A stretch of DNA of 64,000 nucleotides from Undaria pinnatifida (taxonomy: Eukaryota; Sar; Phaeophyceae; Laminariales; Alariaceae), in the NCBI GenBank assembly GCA_012845835.1, contig JABAKD010000015.1, forward strand, positions 871,001 to 935,000, in the 5' to 3' direction. How positions within the stretch are numbered: position 1 is the stretch's first letter; every line of letters begins with the position of its first letter. The position numbers and the translations under genes are program-made. The notes below the pieces were generated by a model. It was not told the DNA's origin. It ran no database searches and worked only from the letters and a program-made list of their open reading frames with translations. Below are positions 21,495-31,979 of the stretch, in pieces.

Positions 21495-21700
21495 TCACAC
21501 GGGTCGGGTGACTTCTAAAGGCAAGCTTCTACAGGGTTACCAAGAGGATCAGGGTGACCCAAATTGACCCGACCCGTGAGATTTTTCAAACCTCCTGACC
21601 TCGTGAGCCCATCCGATCCGACCCATTTCGTGAGATTTCAAACACTTCCTGATCCAACCCGACTCCACCCGCGAGATTTTGGAAACCTCTTGATAAGTGC
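21495..21700. mobile_element. GGGTC-rich remnant (family F), copy 4
   Basis: ACACGGGTCGGGTGAC at the left, then GACCCGACCCGTGAGATTTT, CAAACCTCCTGACC and CCCGCGAGATTTTGGAAACC. Decayed; no intact termini. Confidence 0.6.
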
Positions 21701-21832
21701 AAAGCCGTTAAAAACAAAAAAGGTAAATGCCAGAAACATCAACTTGGGGCATTCTCGTTCGACCCTGACTCGAAATCAGCCTCTCACAAGAACATACCTG
21801 AAAATATGCGAATATCGTGTGCGACGATATAG

Positions 21833-22016
21833 AGTGGGTACCCCGATTTAAGAGCGCCAAGACAAGAGCATTATTTGATACTTGAGAGCGGTGAAATCGG
21901 CATGTCTCGCCATACCAAAAGCCATCGTCTACATTGCCCGCTACAGATAATGATAACGTACTCAAGAGCGCCTGCTTCGGTTTGTCACGGGGTGCTCATA
22001 AATCGGGGTACCCACT
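21833..22016. mobile_element. 184-bp inverted-repeat element (family H), copy 1
   Basis: Terminal inverted repeats of ~23 bp: left AGTGGGTACCCCGATTTAAG then AGC; right, read in reverse, AGTGGGTACCCCGATTTATG then AGC (one mismatch). The interior carries CATGTCTCGCCATACCA and TTCGGTTTGTCACGGGG, shared with 45281-45457. Non-coding MITE; no clear target duplication. Confidence 0.82.
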
Positions 22017-22852
22017 GCAACGCAAACTGACTACCTGTACGTGTAACGGAAATGTACGCCATACCCCTTATTGGGCTTCAGCGTACAGAATCACGGGTAA
22101 ACTAAGAAGCGGGGGCTGCTTAGTTGAGGCATGTGGTTTTAACGTCGAACCCCAAGCAAGCAGTTCACATCCCGGACAGATCACGACCTGGATCATCTAG
22201 ATCCTATAGATATACAGATATATCATTTTATGTTGGACAGGATGTGTGTAGTCCAGATCCAACCCAGGAAATATGAGCTGATGAGCTACTGTAGATCATG
22301 CAGATCATACGGCTCCCACCCAGTAACACGATCTATTATAGGTCATACAGATCATATAGATCAGGGATACCTCTGCTCTGAGCGACACAAACGATGAACG
22401 GGGACGTGACCTGTCCGAGGTGTGAAGCAGTTGCAGGACAGTTCCAGGACATGCGCGTAGCATCCAAGTCTTGTATACTGCACGCTAGCACTGTTGTAAG
22501 ACCGTGCTTCACTTGCCACTTGTTTTGTCGCTATACATGGGTCTCCAAAAGGTTAAAAGATGACCGACAACGGCGCTGTGTCCGAAACCCGTCTTATCGT
22601 TGTGACCACTCTCCGCACCAGAGCACCGCCATAAACGACAAGACGCTTCCTCTATACCTGGTACCTCAAAACACCCCAAATCCCAAATACGTGTATACAG
22701 TAACAAACACCGTATTAGTTGTAACACCAATAAAAGCGGCAAGCATGGCCCACTTAACTATACACAAGGACAAAGCTATCGTATATACAGGAGCGGGGGC
22801 ACCCAGCGCCCCACCCTCGAAAGCACCTAGCAAATCGAACAAAAATGAGGGG

Positions 22853-25800
22853 TCATCCCTTGCCAATTGCATCTCCACCAGGGTCGGAACTCGACGAGCG
22901 TTTCTGAAATCTAATGAGATCAACTTCCACATCCTTGGAGTTGCGCTTGTGAAACTTGTAAGTTGCAGGGATATCAAAGCGGAGCTGCGCGAGAACGACG
23001 GCATCCACTCCCCACTGCTCCGCCTTCTTGAGCAGGTGCTATATGAGGAGCGAAACACGGCGAAGGGAAGAAGAGCATGCGAAAAGTACAAAAAAACTAA
23101 GCAGGCGAATTTCCCGCACGAATTAAATTGTGTGGCGAAACAGCTACCAGTACCAGGTAGTCTCCCGCACGAATCAACGATGAAAAAATATCTACCGGGT
23201 AGACTGAGAGCATAGGTTCGAAATTCTACCTATAAGGCTTGCTTCAGGTGGGCAATGGGTTAACCTTTTAACCAATAGATAGTCCACCTGACGAATACTT
23301 CAACATGTGGCGTTGTCGGCAGGACGAAAAAGGCTAAATGCAGTAGGAGAACTCAAGCGAGGAAGTGAAAGAGGTTTCCCGTCGGGTCGATCTCGTGGCT
23401 CTGCATACTTTAGTCTCGAAGGGCGAAACATAGTAGTTAACTAGTAGGAGAAATTACGTGAGGAAATGCAGCATTGTTTGCGGTTTGGTCAATTCAAAGG
23501 CGTAGTAAAGGCGCAGTAGTAGGTCCTCTGAGCAAACGTTACGCCTGACGATTAACGAACCTTTTCATCTTCGCCAGCCGAAGGCATCCGAGATACGCGC
23601 AGCACAAGCTAGCCTATCGCGAATAAGCGGCACGCGTCAGGGATTCAGTGCGCCTAAGGCATTTCCTGGACGAGATCCACCGACCACTATATAGCTGGCA
23701 TGGCATCCGTATTGCGACGACGAATCGTGCCGTAATCACCCACGTGGCGTTCAATTGATGTGCTTGTCCTCATACCTTACGCGTGGAAGTCTTGTGCATG
23801 GAGTACACCGTCGACGCCGCCTGAAAGGGGTGGCAACGTTTGTGGTATTGCGAGGTTGCTTTGTCGATAGAACATGGATATTGGCAAAATTAATAAACCG
23901 GAAACACGGGAGCACACGGACAGCAAGCCCTCTACTGCCTTAGGAATATTTTCGATCGAAATCTGCATCGGCGCTGCGGCAGTCTAGCGTACAGAACAGA
24001 GGGCGGAGGGTAGACACTGTAGGGAAAAAATAGTGAGCTAATCTCCCCAAGCGCGAAAGCACAACATATCGCGTGCCTCTTTTTTCAAAACTAAAATATT
24101 TCAACGAACTCCCCTTTGATGTCATGACCGCATACGTACTTACGTATCACATGATATCACGATATAACCCGGTGTGCTCATGAGGGGGAGGTGCGTTACC
24201 CACGGGTAGCGTGCCAACAAGAGACGGTCACCATGTAAAAAATAACCTATTAATCGGGGTTTTCGAAAACCGCGCAGGCGTTTGGATGGTGTCTGGCATT
24301 GCATTAGCGATGTACATCTCTGTTTCGTAGAGTGTGAACACAGAGCTTGCACCCCTCTAGGATAAAACTTCGGCAGGGACTTTGTATGCTCTCGTATAAA
24401 CATCGGCAGGGACTTTGTATGCTCTCGTATCCAGAACGTTTGGCATTGCATGGTCAACTGTGCTTACGGAATTTGCGATGTGTACCCCTTTTTTTTAGTT
24501 TGTGACCACAAGGGTTGTACCTCTGTAGGATGTGCTGGATGTCAATGGATAGCAAGAACGGTTTAATGTGAAGAACACAAGCAAGAACGTTTAATGCGAA
24601 GAACACAAACCTCCAAAGCGGCCTCAAGGAAGATGACGTCGATGCCAGCTCGTCGCGTACCGAACGGAGGGTTCATAAGTACCGTGTCGAATCGACCTGC
24701 GCGAAAGCGGGACGGGGCGCGATCTCCTTCAAACAGTTAATCGTATTATGTGACGGATTTACAGGAGCAAGCCTATACGCAGATTGCATATCTACAGTAC
24801 TACGAGTACACTATGCGGTATTAAACCGTCGTTTAGCACTCAAATCTATTTCAAGATATCATGTCGGCTGTTTTCAACGTTTTTGACATCCTGTGCTCTC
24901 TGCAATGCTGATACTTACTAATATCAATCTGGAGTATGATCGAAACAGGTACAAGACAGTACGCTAGTTCCAAGTACGAAATTTCATCGGACGACGTAGC
25001 GTTCTCTGGAACACCGGTGTCATGTTTGCATTCGGCGCAAACGTATGAAATGTTACTGTATTGAATGATGTCACGTGCATGCTACTTTGAAGAATATGCA
25101 TACTTCGAAGTATGTACCAACATAACAGATAGGTATGAGACTGCGGTTCCCTCATGTCCAAGGCTGAAAAAACAGCTACTCGCTTCAAATCGCTGCCATG
25201 ACACTACGGCATGATACGAGCAATGATAAGTGCTTGCGCACTTCACCTGGCACGCATGGAACCCGTGAAACATCGCAACACACGAGGTCCATATCGATAT
25301 CCATGTCCGAAGCGTTCTCCGCCGCAGCTGCGAGAGCTCCTTCGTCGACGTCCAATCCAACGACAGTACCGGCACCGAGAATGCCTGCGGCGATGCCGAG
25401 CATACCCGTGCCACAGCCAAGGTCGAGCACAGCACGCCCGTCGATGTCTCCGTACTCGAACTCGGCAGTGTACACCATTCGGGCGGCGAGATGGGGCGAG
25501 GTGCTGAAGTTTCAGAGGACAGACGAAGACAGAATAGGCGACAGGTATTCGAGGGAGCAAGGACGGCGGTGGTTTGGAACTGTGCTCTGAGGCAGCCTTG
25601 AAGCGTGAGCATGTTTGGGCAGTAAAATCTTTTGGACTCATGTACACCGACTTGAAAACGGCGAGTGAGAGCGATTTTATCAAACCTTCTAGGAAGAGTG
25701 TGCAACAGTAAGCTACCTAGTACAAGACTACAGTACCATCATGCTGCGCCCGTGTCGTGCACCTTCTCCCTACGTTGCGCTCCAGACACATGTCCAACCC

Positions 25801-26660
25801 CTAGCAGCAAGGGCTGCTTCATGCTGCCGATGGTGTACTCGTAATTGCCGGTTATTTTTGAACATGTTCCCCCTCTGAAGCCCCCAACGGGTTCACCAAT
25901 AACTGACAACATGGCGCCGCGCACACGGCAATGCCAACGACATGAGCAACGCCAGTCTTCGGTCTCTCCCAATGCATGGAGTAGAAGCATGGAAGCATGG
26001 CGATAGATGGACCTACATATTACAACTACCTAACTACAACTACCTACCAGGTACATATTACGTAAATGTCAGTAAACAACGTCTGGATGGGGAGACTCCA
26101 TCGACGGCGTGCTCGAATCCACGCCGTACACCTCTAGTCCAATAAACTAAGACTAGAATCGTTAACTCCCAGTGCCGTTCGATGGCAGGCACCAGGTACC
26201 GGTACTTCAGTACGATGACACGGTCTACGTGTGTGCGTCAAGCGTGCTGCTGCTGCTGCCGCTGCTGTGCTGCATGTTCAACTTCTGATCTCTTGTAAGT
26301 ACAAAGGAACTGGTACGCGACTAGATACGGTTCACCGTAAGCTGTAGTTCAAGTATGTAGCTATGTCGCTCTGGAGAGGGACCATTTGTAACTTCTCGTA
26401 ATCACCCGTCCTCCTTCCAACAAGTGCATGACTTCGACAGGACGAACACACGCCCGCATGCTGCTTGCTGTGCACCAGCAGTACCTCGTAACGTATCGGA
26501 GGCTGTACGTAGGTTTCGTGCTGACCTCTGTACGCATATAGTTAGCAGTGTTGCACAACTCCTACCTGTATTGCTCCAAGTCAATGTTGACATGGTCCGT
26601 ACCAAGGTCGCTGTACTTGGTCACAGGCTGCAAGGCGGATTCAAAGTGCTTGAGCTTCAT
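22853..26660 (-). CDS. METTL5: METTL5: 18S rRNA N6-adenosine methyltransferase, complete
   Basis: Five exons on the minus strand, 26566-26660, 25247-25503, 24611-24696, 23776-23820 and 22853-23038, join with GT-AG borders and consistent phases to 222 aa (human METTL5: 209). The start MKLKHFESALQ and LEQY...TSPHLAARMVYT match the family N-terminus. Motif I is DLGCGTGMLGIAAGILGAG, the acidic SAM-ribose motif is GLDVDE, and the catalytic NPPF lies in exon 3 (DTVLMNPPFGTR). VYSMHKTSTR is in exon 4. Exon 5 gives HLLKKAEQWG, then LRFDIPATYKFHKRNSKDVE and DLIRF. In characterised species METTL5 acts with TRMT112 to make m6A on the small-subunit rRNA. All key motifs are intact, so I infer function. 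The 45-bp exon 4 is very short. Short tandem repeats sit in introns next to exon 3. Confidence 0.95.
24369..24432. repeat. 33-bp direct repeat, two units, METTL5 intron 3
   Basis: CGGCAGGGACTTTGTATGCT followed by CTCGTAT occurs at 24371 and 24404. Non-coding in this gene model. Confidence 0.8.
24551..24608. repeat. 29-bp tandem duplication next to METTL5 exon 3 donor
   Basis: AGCAAGAACG(G)TTTAATG(T/C)G then AAGAACACA occurs twice back to back, abutting the exon 3 donor at 24609-24610. Another exon-border duplication, though it contains intron only. Confidence 0.75.
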
Positions 26661-26669
26661 CGCTCCCAG

Positions 26670-27090
26670 CCCATCCAAGTTGTTGAAAACGGACGCGAGA
26701 CGAAGGAGGAGCAAAACAAGAAAACAAGCAGCAAGGAGTTTGTGAAGTATTTCACGTGCATGCATATACACGGGGGTCGGGGGCACATTCATACTCTGAC
26801 GACGCGACCTACCGGCGGATGCAGACGCAGGGTGGTACATAGGTCGAGAACGCACAGGCGACCGTTCTGGGTTTGTGCCATAGATTGTTTGCAAGCCTAG
26901 CCTAGTGATGAAGCTAGCACCGTGCACGATTCTCACATTTTTTTCCCGTCACGCGTCTCATCCAGTCCGAGATCAAGATTACGCTTCCGTCCCGGAATTT
27001 TCGTCGGTACTGCTGTTTTATTTATTTATTTATTTTTTATCCTCCGGCGGATGGGGAAAAATATTTTTTCCGTTTTTTCGACTGTTCATG
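26670..27090. other. Intergenic upstream of METTL5
   Basis: 5' flank of METTL5. No promoter motif I would defend. Contains the truncated family A tail at 27032-27063. Confidence 0.5.
27032..27063 (-). mobile_element. Family A poly(A) tail, truncated copy
   Basis: TTTTTTATCCTCCGGCGGAT then GGGGAAAAATA is the last ~25 bp of the family A module in reverse. It is severely 5'-truncated; a TTTA-repeat replaces the simple T-run. Confidence 0.65.
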
Positions 27091-27093
27091 TGT

Positions 27094-27970
27094 TGTTAAA
27101 TTAAAGGTGGGGGACACAAAGTGCCCCCTGCAGGTCTGCCAATTGAGCAGGTCCTCGGAGAGTACTCACTTTCGTTCCTTCGTAGAGATGTAGCTTTATT
27201 CGTTTCCACCAAAGCCCGGGATAGCTTCTGACATCGGAGGCACGTGCCTCCGATCTACTTCTTAACTTTCCCGAATATAAAACGCCAACCTTATCATACG
27301 AAACCCATCCAAATGATCTCAAATTCGGATACTTACAGGCCTTTCGAGGCCGTATCTTAACACTAGCCCACCCTGATGAGTCGCATATGCAGAAATATGG
27401 GAGATTCGGGGAAACTCCGGTTCTACGAACTAGACCATGAGTCAAAGATGCGGCTCCTCAAAACCCATTCCCACACCTTTAATCGTCTGGCTATGGAGCC
27501 AGGAACACGCGAAGAAAAGCAGTAAAAAGAAACGCAGACCCTACAACAAGGCAAGAGTCACCCATCAAAAACCTGCCGCATGCCGCCGGTGTGGCGGGGG
27601 GGGCAGAAAAGGCTCTAGAATCTGCCGCATGCCGCCGGTTTGGCGGGGGGGGCAGGGAAGGCTCTACGGCAAACCAACCACATCCTGCCGTCGACTCCAC
27701 ATGTTAAATTAAAGGTGGGGGACACAAAGTGCCCCCTGCAGGTCTGCCAATTGAGCAGGTCCTCGGAGAGTACTCACTTTCGTTCCTTCGTAGATATGTA
27801 GCTTTATTCGTTTCCACCAGAGCCCGGGGTAGCTTCTGAGATCGGAGGCACGTGCCTCCGATCTACTTCTTAACTTTCCCGAATATAAAACGCCAACCTT
27901 ATCATACGAAACCCATCCAAATGATCTCAAATTCGGATACTTACAGGCCTTTCGAGGCCGTATCTTGACA
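27094..27970. mobile_element. TRIM-like miniature LTR element
   Basis: Two 269-bp direct repeats (27094-27362 and 27702-27970) begin TGTTAAATTAAAGG and end TTAACA or TTGACA, giving TG...CA termini. They differ at only a handful of positions by eye. Internal DNA is 339 bp with no gag/pol, only a duplicated hairpin unit CTGCCGCATGCCGCCGGT. I see no target duplication and no clear primer-binding site or polypurine tract. A terminal-repeat retrotransposon in miniature is the best reading; a simple segmental duplication is the alternative. Confidence 0.65.
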
Positions 27971-28379
27971 CCACCTTTTCTTTTTCAAATGCGGTGTAGC
28001 GCGACTTCCTTAGCGAGAGCTACATACAGTATCTTAGTGTATTGTAGTTCGGCGCTTTACGTAGTGAAAACCGGCAATGTCGGAAGGTGTGGGGGCAGGG
28101 AAACGTTGCAACTGACGCCGGCATTGCCGCTCAACAGCAAAAAATGTTTGTTGACGGTTTAGTTTTGGTCTGTCAAGGCTTGTATGGAAACGTTCTTGGC
28201 GGCTGGCCGTCAAGGTCGTTCCGCCGTTCTTCGTCTGCCCTCGATAGCTGTCCGTGGCTTATCTTGCTAGTTTTTTAGTGTGAGTAGGTCCTTGGCGGTT
28301 GTCCGTCCAGGCCATTCAAGGTTCATTTTACTAGTTTCACTAACTGTGGGGAGGTCCTTGACGGCTCTCCGTCAAGGGT

Positions 28380-28436
28380 CAAGAGTGCCGTCAAGGGGCA
28401 AGAGTGCCGTCGAGGGGCAAGAGTGCCGTCAAGGGG
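28380..28436 (+). repeat. 21-bp tandem repeat, about three units
   Basis: GGGCAAGAGTGCCGTCAAG-type units, with one GTCGAG variant. Downstream of a region rich in GTCAAGG/CCTTGAC words. Confidence 0.75.
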
Positions 28437-28477
28437 GGGCAGGAGGCATGTAGCCCTAACACATATTATAAAAAATG

Positions 28478-28745
28478 AAAATACACTCCAGCTGTGAGAT
28501 CGAAGATTTTGTCGAAACTCATCTTTGCAAGCTGTGTGATACTCCGATCGCGCGTAACACGGGCTGTGTGTCCTCATTAAGGATATAGGTCGGCGACTCC
28601 CCTTCAACTACAGTGTAGCTATCAGGGTCAACAGGGTGATGATGCTAGTCAGTCTGTGCGCCGAGACTATAAAACCCGTTTTTGAGGGGGACAAAATCTA
28701 ACAGCAGTGGAAGGAAATGCATCAGTTTATCAAGGAAATCCTGTA
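28478..28745 (+). repeat. Dispersed repeat family B
   Basis: Well-preserved copy: AAAATACACTCCAGCTGTGA to GGAAATGCATCAGTTTATCA. It is followed by a G-rich tract (28815-28900). A shorter start-only fragment lies near 29228. Confidence 0.8.
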
Positions 28746-28809
28746 AGTCGAATAACTGGTGAGGAGAGGGCGGAGTTTTTAAGGACGTGGGGGCTTGGGT
28801 TTGATCAAG

Positions 28810-29205
28810 AGGGAGGGGGGGGCGGGGGGGAGGGGGGGGAAGGGGGGTGGGAAGGGGGGGGGGGAGGAAGGAGGGGGGGGGGAGGGTGGGGGGGGGGGCG
28901 ACAGGGTTTTTAAACAACATCTTTAAATTTAGGTCGCATAGATGTAGGGGTTTGCTACACGCGTGGTGCTAGGTCTAGGCGATGGTGCGGGTGGTGGGGA
29001 AGGAGGGGGCGTTGGGGGGGGGGGGGGTGAATTGCAGCAAGGAAGGGGGGGAAGGTAAATTGCAGCAGAGGCATGGATGGCTCTAGAAAGATAATGAGGT
29101 GATATCAAGTGCGTGGAAGTGTTCATTACTCTGGCAGATTTCGATGTTAAGTGGGGCGTTTGAGCAAGAGGGAGCGGGGAAAAAAAGGGGGGGGGGGGGT
29201 GGTTT
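28810..29205 (+). repeat. Poly-G/GGA-rich low-complexity tract
   Basis: Long runs of G broken by single A, C or T at 28815-28900, 29010-29055 and 29180-29200. Strong G-quadruplex potential on this strand. Not coding. Confidence 0.7.
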
Positions 29206-29768
29206 TCAAGAGGTTTAGGTCACACATAATATACAAACACACTCCAGCTATATGATGTTCATTTGTTAAGTAGGACCGCGACAAACAAACGTAGTGGAAA
29301 CAGCGTCCGAACTAGCTCACCAAGAAAGACTACGAAAGTCCCCCCGGCAGAGGCGGCCACGGGCACACCAAGCACGGAGGCATCTACATTGTAGAGCTTC
29401 GACGGCACGTACGTGTGTTGCCAGCCGTGTGCCGTTGGGAGTTGCCTTGAATACAAGGTAGGGGGCGGGGGGTGGGCGACGACATCCTCCTTTGGAACAG
29501 CGGGGTTATTATATATAGCAGCCACCCTCTCGTCTATATACCCGTACTTGCCCGTACTCAACATAGTCGCCGGCGGCGGTGGTGGGATTAAGTAACCAAT
29601 CCACAAGGTGCTGGCTACAGGGGCACCGAGCCATCCCAGCCAACACGTGCTGCGAAACACCTACCAGCCAGGTATCAAAAGTTAATACACTAACTTCTAA
29701 GGCACGAACGAGTGAGGTGGATAACGTCCCGATCTGGCAACCTTTTTTACTGTTTGCAGCCGCTTTTC

Positions 29769-29968
29769 GTAGCGTAAAGCCGTCAGCAGATAACGCGATA
29801 GGCACCTTGTAGCGTAAAGCCGTCAGCAGATAACGCGATAGGCACCTTGTAGCGTAAAGCCGTCAGCAGATAACGCGATAGGCACCTCGTAGCGTAAAGC
29901 CGTCAGCAGATAACGCGATCAGCACCTCGTAGCGTAAAGCCGTCAGCAGATAACGCGATAGGCACCAT
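29769..29968 (+). repeat. 40-bp tandem repeat, five units
   Basis: Five consecutive 40-bp units beginning GTAGCGTAAAGCCGTCAGCA and ending GATAGGCACCTT. They are almost identical (a few substitutions in units 3-5), so the array is recent. There are no spacers, so it is not a CRISPR. Confidence 0.95.
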
Positions 29969-30820
29969 GTAGGTTGAGCTCGCGAGGCATCGGCGAATTT
30001 ACTGACACGGCCGCGTTTGCCGGTGTTCGATCGAGCCTCTGCGGGAAGAGATGGAAAGGCCAAGAAAACGCACACTCATGGCGCTCATTTTGCTCATTGG
30101 CCTATGAAAGGGAGAGCTCGAGGTTGGTTGTATACTACTAACACTACTATTTGCAGACGATTTACATGATGGAACGGAAGAACCCGGTCGACGAGGAAAG
30201 TGCCCGGTATTTTTCCTAACCTAAAGGTGTTCTACGCGCGAGAGGCACAGCTGCTATGACGGTGTAATTCTCAAATACGGTGGACTCAGGCAGGGTTTGA
30301 AAATATTTCACGCCCCCCTAATCAACTAAAAACGCTGTCTACGCCCATTCTAATGTATTATAGACGATGACATCGCCATACTAAACTGCAAGGTGAAATG
30401 CTATTTTTCCCGGGTGGATTCGTCATTGTTCCTCCTTCCTATAGTCTATGCCTCCCTCGTTAACTGGACACCCTGACTGAGTCCGTTGTACTTGATGATG
30501 ACACCATCATAACATCCCCCCAAGCTTGGTGGCTGTGGCACGACCAGCTTCGCGATACTCCAAACAGTGGACTCGGGACGTTGATAATTGTGTATCAACT
30601 GAGACTGATAGGACAATACCAGGTCTAGTTTTTTCCCGTCGTAACACACCAGCTTTCACAAGACTTCTGGTCGTCGGGCACAGCTTCTTGTGGAGTCGAC
30701 GATGATTCGGTCGCCAGCCAGTCTCTTCCGAACAAAAACCGTGCTTGAATACAGCGATATCGCGTGCTGCATGAATGAGGCTGGCCGCGAGGTATTATTG
30801 ATTGATTAATTAAGTAAGTA

Positions 30821-31262
30821 CACTAATAATAACACTAATAACACTAATAACACTAATAACACTAATAACACTAATAGCACTAATAACACTAATAACACAC
30901 TAATGACACTAATAACACTAATAACATTAATAACACTAATAGCACTAATAACACTAATAGCACTAATATCACTAATAACACTAATAACACTAATAACACT
31001 AATAACACTAATAACACTAATAACACTAACAACACTAACAACACTAACAACACTAATAACACTAATACCACTAACAACACTAATAACACTAATAACACGA
31101 ATAACACGAATAACACGAATAACACTAATAACACTAGTAACACTAATAACACGAATAACACTAATAACACTAATAACACTAATAACACTAATAACACTAA
31201 TAGCACTAATAACACTAATAACACTAATAACACTAATAACACTAATAACACTAATAACACTA
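30821..31262 (+). repeat. 9-bp minisatellite (AACACTAAT)n, ~440 bp
   Basis: About 49 units of AACACTAAT with sparse variants (AGCACTAAT, AACACTAAC, AACACGAAT). As the period is a multiple of three, both strands look open. Not a gene. Confidence 0.95.
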
Positions 31263-31354
31263 TTACTTTAATAATAAGTGAAGGACAATCGATTGGATGA
31301 GGATGGGGCTATTCGGTGCATTCAATACTGTGTGGGGTTTTGCGTGTACTTCAC

Positions 31355-31453
31355 ATTTTTTTTTTTCTTCTTCATCCTCCGGCGGATGGGGAAAAATAAA
31401 GCTTTAGCTCACCACACTTCCACGTAATTTCATACGCGTCGTGTGTCGATTTA
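31355..31453 (-). mobile_element. Family A poly(A)-tailed retroelement tail
   Basis: Minus-strand copy: T-run, CATCCTCCGGCGGATGGGGA, AAAATAAAGCTTTAGCTCAC and CACACTTCCACG up to GTCGATTTA, where it is truncated. No clear target duplication. Confidence 0.75.
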
Positions 31454-31867
31454 CAAATAAATACTTGTAGTTTTTTCACGTCACGTTGTTGGACGGAAAT
31501 TAAATAATGAATCGATGAATCGATACGAAGGTCGAACCGACTACGCTGCTGGTTTTGCCACTAACAAGTGCTGGTGAGTTGATGCCGTATGATGGGGCCA
31601 AGACGCGACCGGAAGCAGATGTGTCCGGCGGGACTGGATTTTTGAAGGGGGGCAGAGAAAGGGAGTGGAGATTGCCCGGATACTATAATACGTAGTAAAT
31701 GCTTACCTGGTGTTGTTACGTGTGAAAATTGCTTGACCCCAATTGAGCAAACACGGGAACACGGTCCGTGTTCAGCCGGGACAGCATGTTCCTAGAACTT
31801 CACTGTGTGAATCTCCCTCTCGGGACAATATTAGATTAGTCTAATAGATTAGTCGAGATGCGTGTGC

Positions 31868-31965
31868 GACAAATGTGTATCACGCAGCTTGCAAAGATGA
31901 ATATCGACCCTAAATTTATCGAACTCACAGCTGACGTATTTCGACTAGTTTTGTCAAATACGCAA
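31868..31965 (-). repeat. Family B inverted fragment
   Basis: ATCACGCAGCTTGCAAAGAT, TTATCGAACTCACAGCTGAC. Same 5' segment as 12395 and 56020. Confidence 0.7.
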
Positions 31966-31979
31966 GGATCTGTAAAGGT

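Noticed and set aside
22394-23215. 273-residue plus-strand open frame
   Set aside because: Antisense to METTL5 exon 5, which has clear family motifs and splice phases. The plus-strand product shows no domain or sensible composition.
24140-24457. Minus-strand frame with IREHTKSLP repeated, resembling TREH of METTL5
   Set aside because: Due to a 33-bp tandem repeat. The true TSTR and HLLKKA exons lie at 23776-23820 and 22853-23038.
27101-27445. Conserved small frame on the minus strand of both TRIM-like repeats
   Set aside because: Conservation is explained by the recent identity of the two repeats. No independent evidence of coding.
29769-29968. Possible CRISPR array
   Set aside because: Units are contiguous 40-bp repeats with no unique spacers, in a eukaryotic genome.
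30889-31271. Leu/Val and Thr/Ile-rich frames on both strands
   Set aside because: Pure products of the 9-bp (AACACTAAT)n array.
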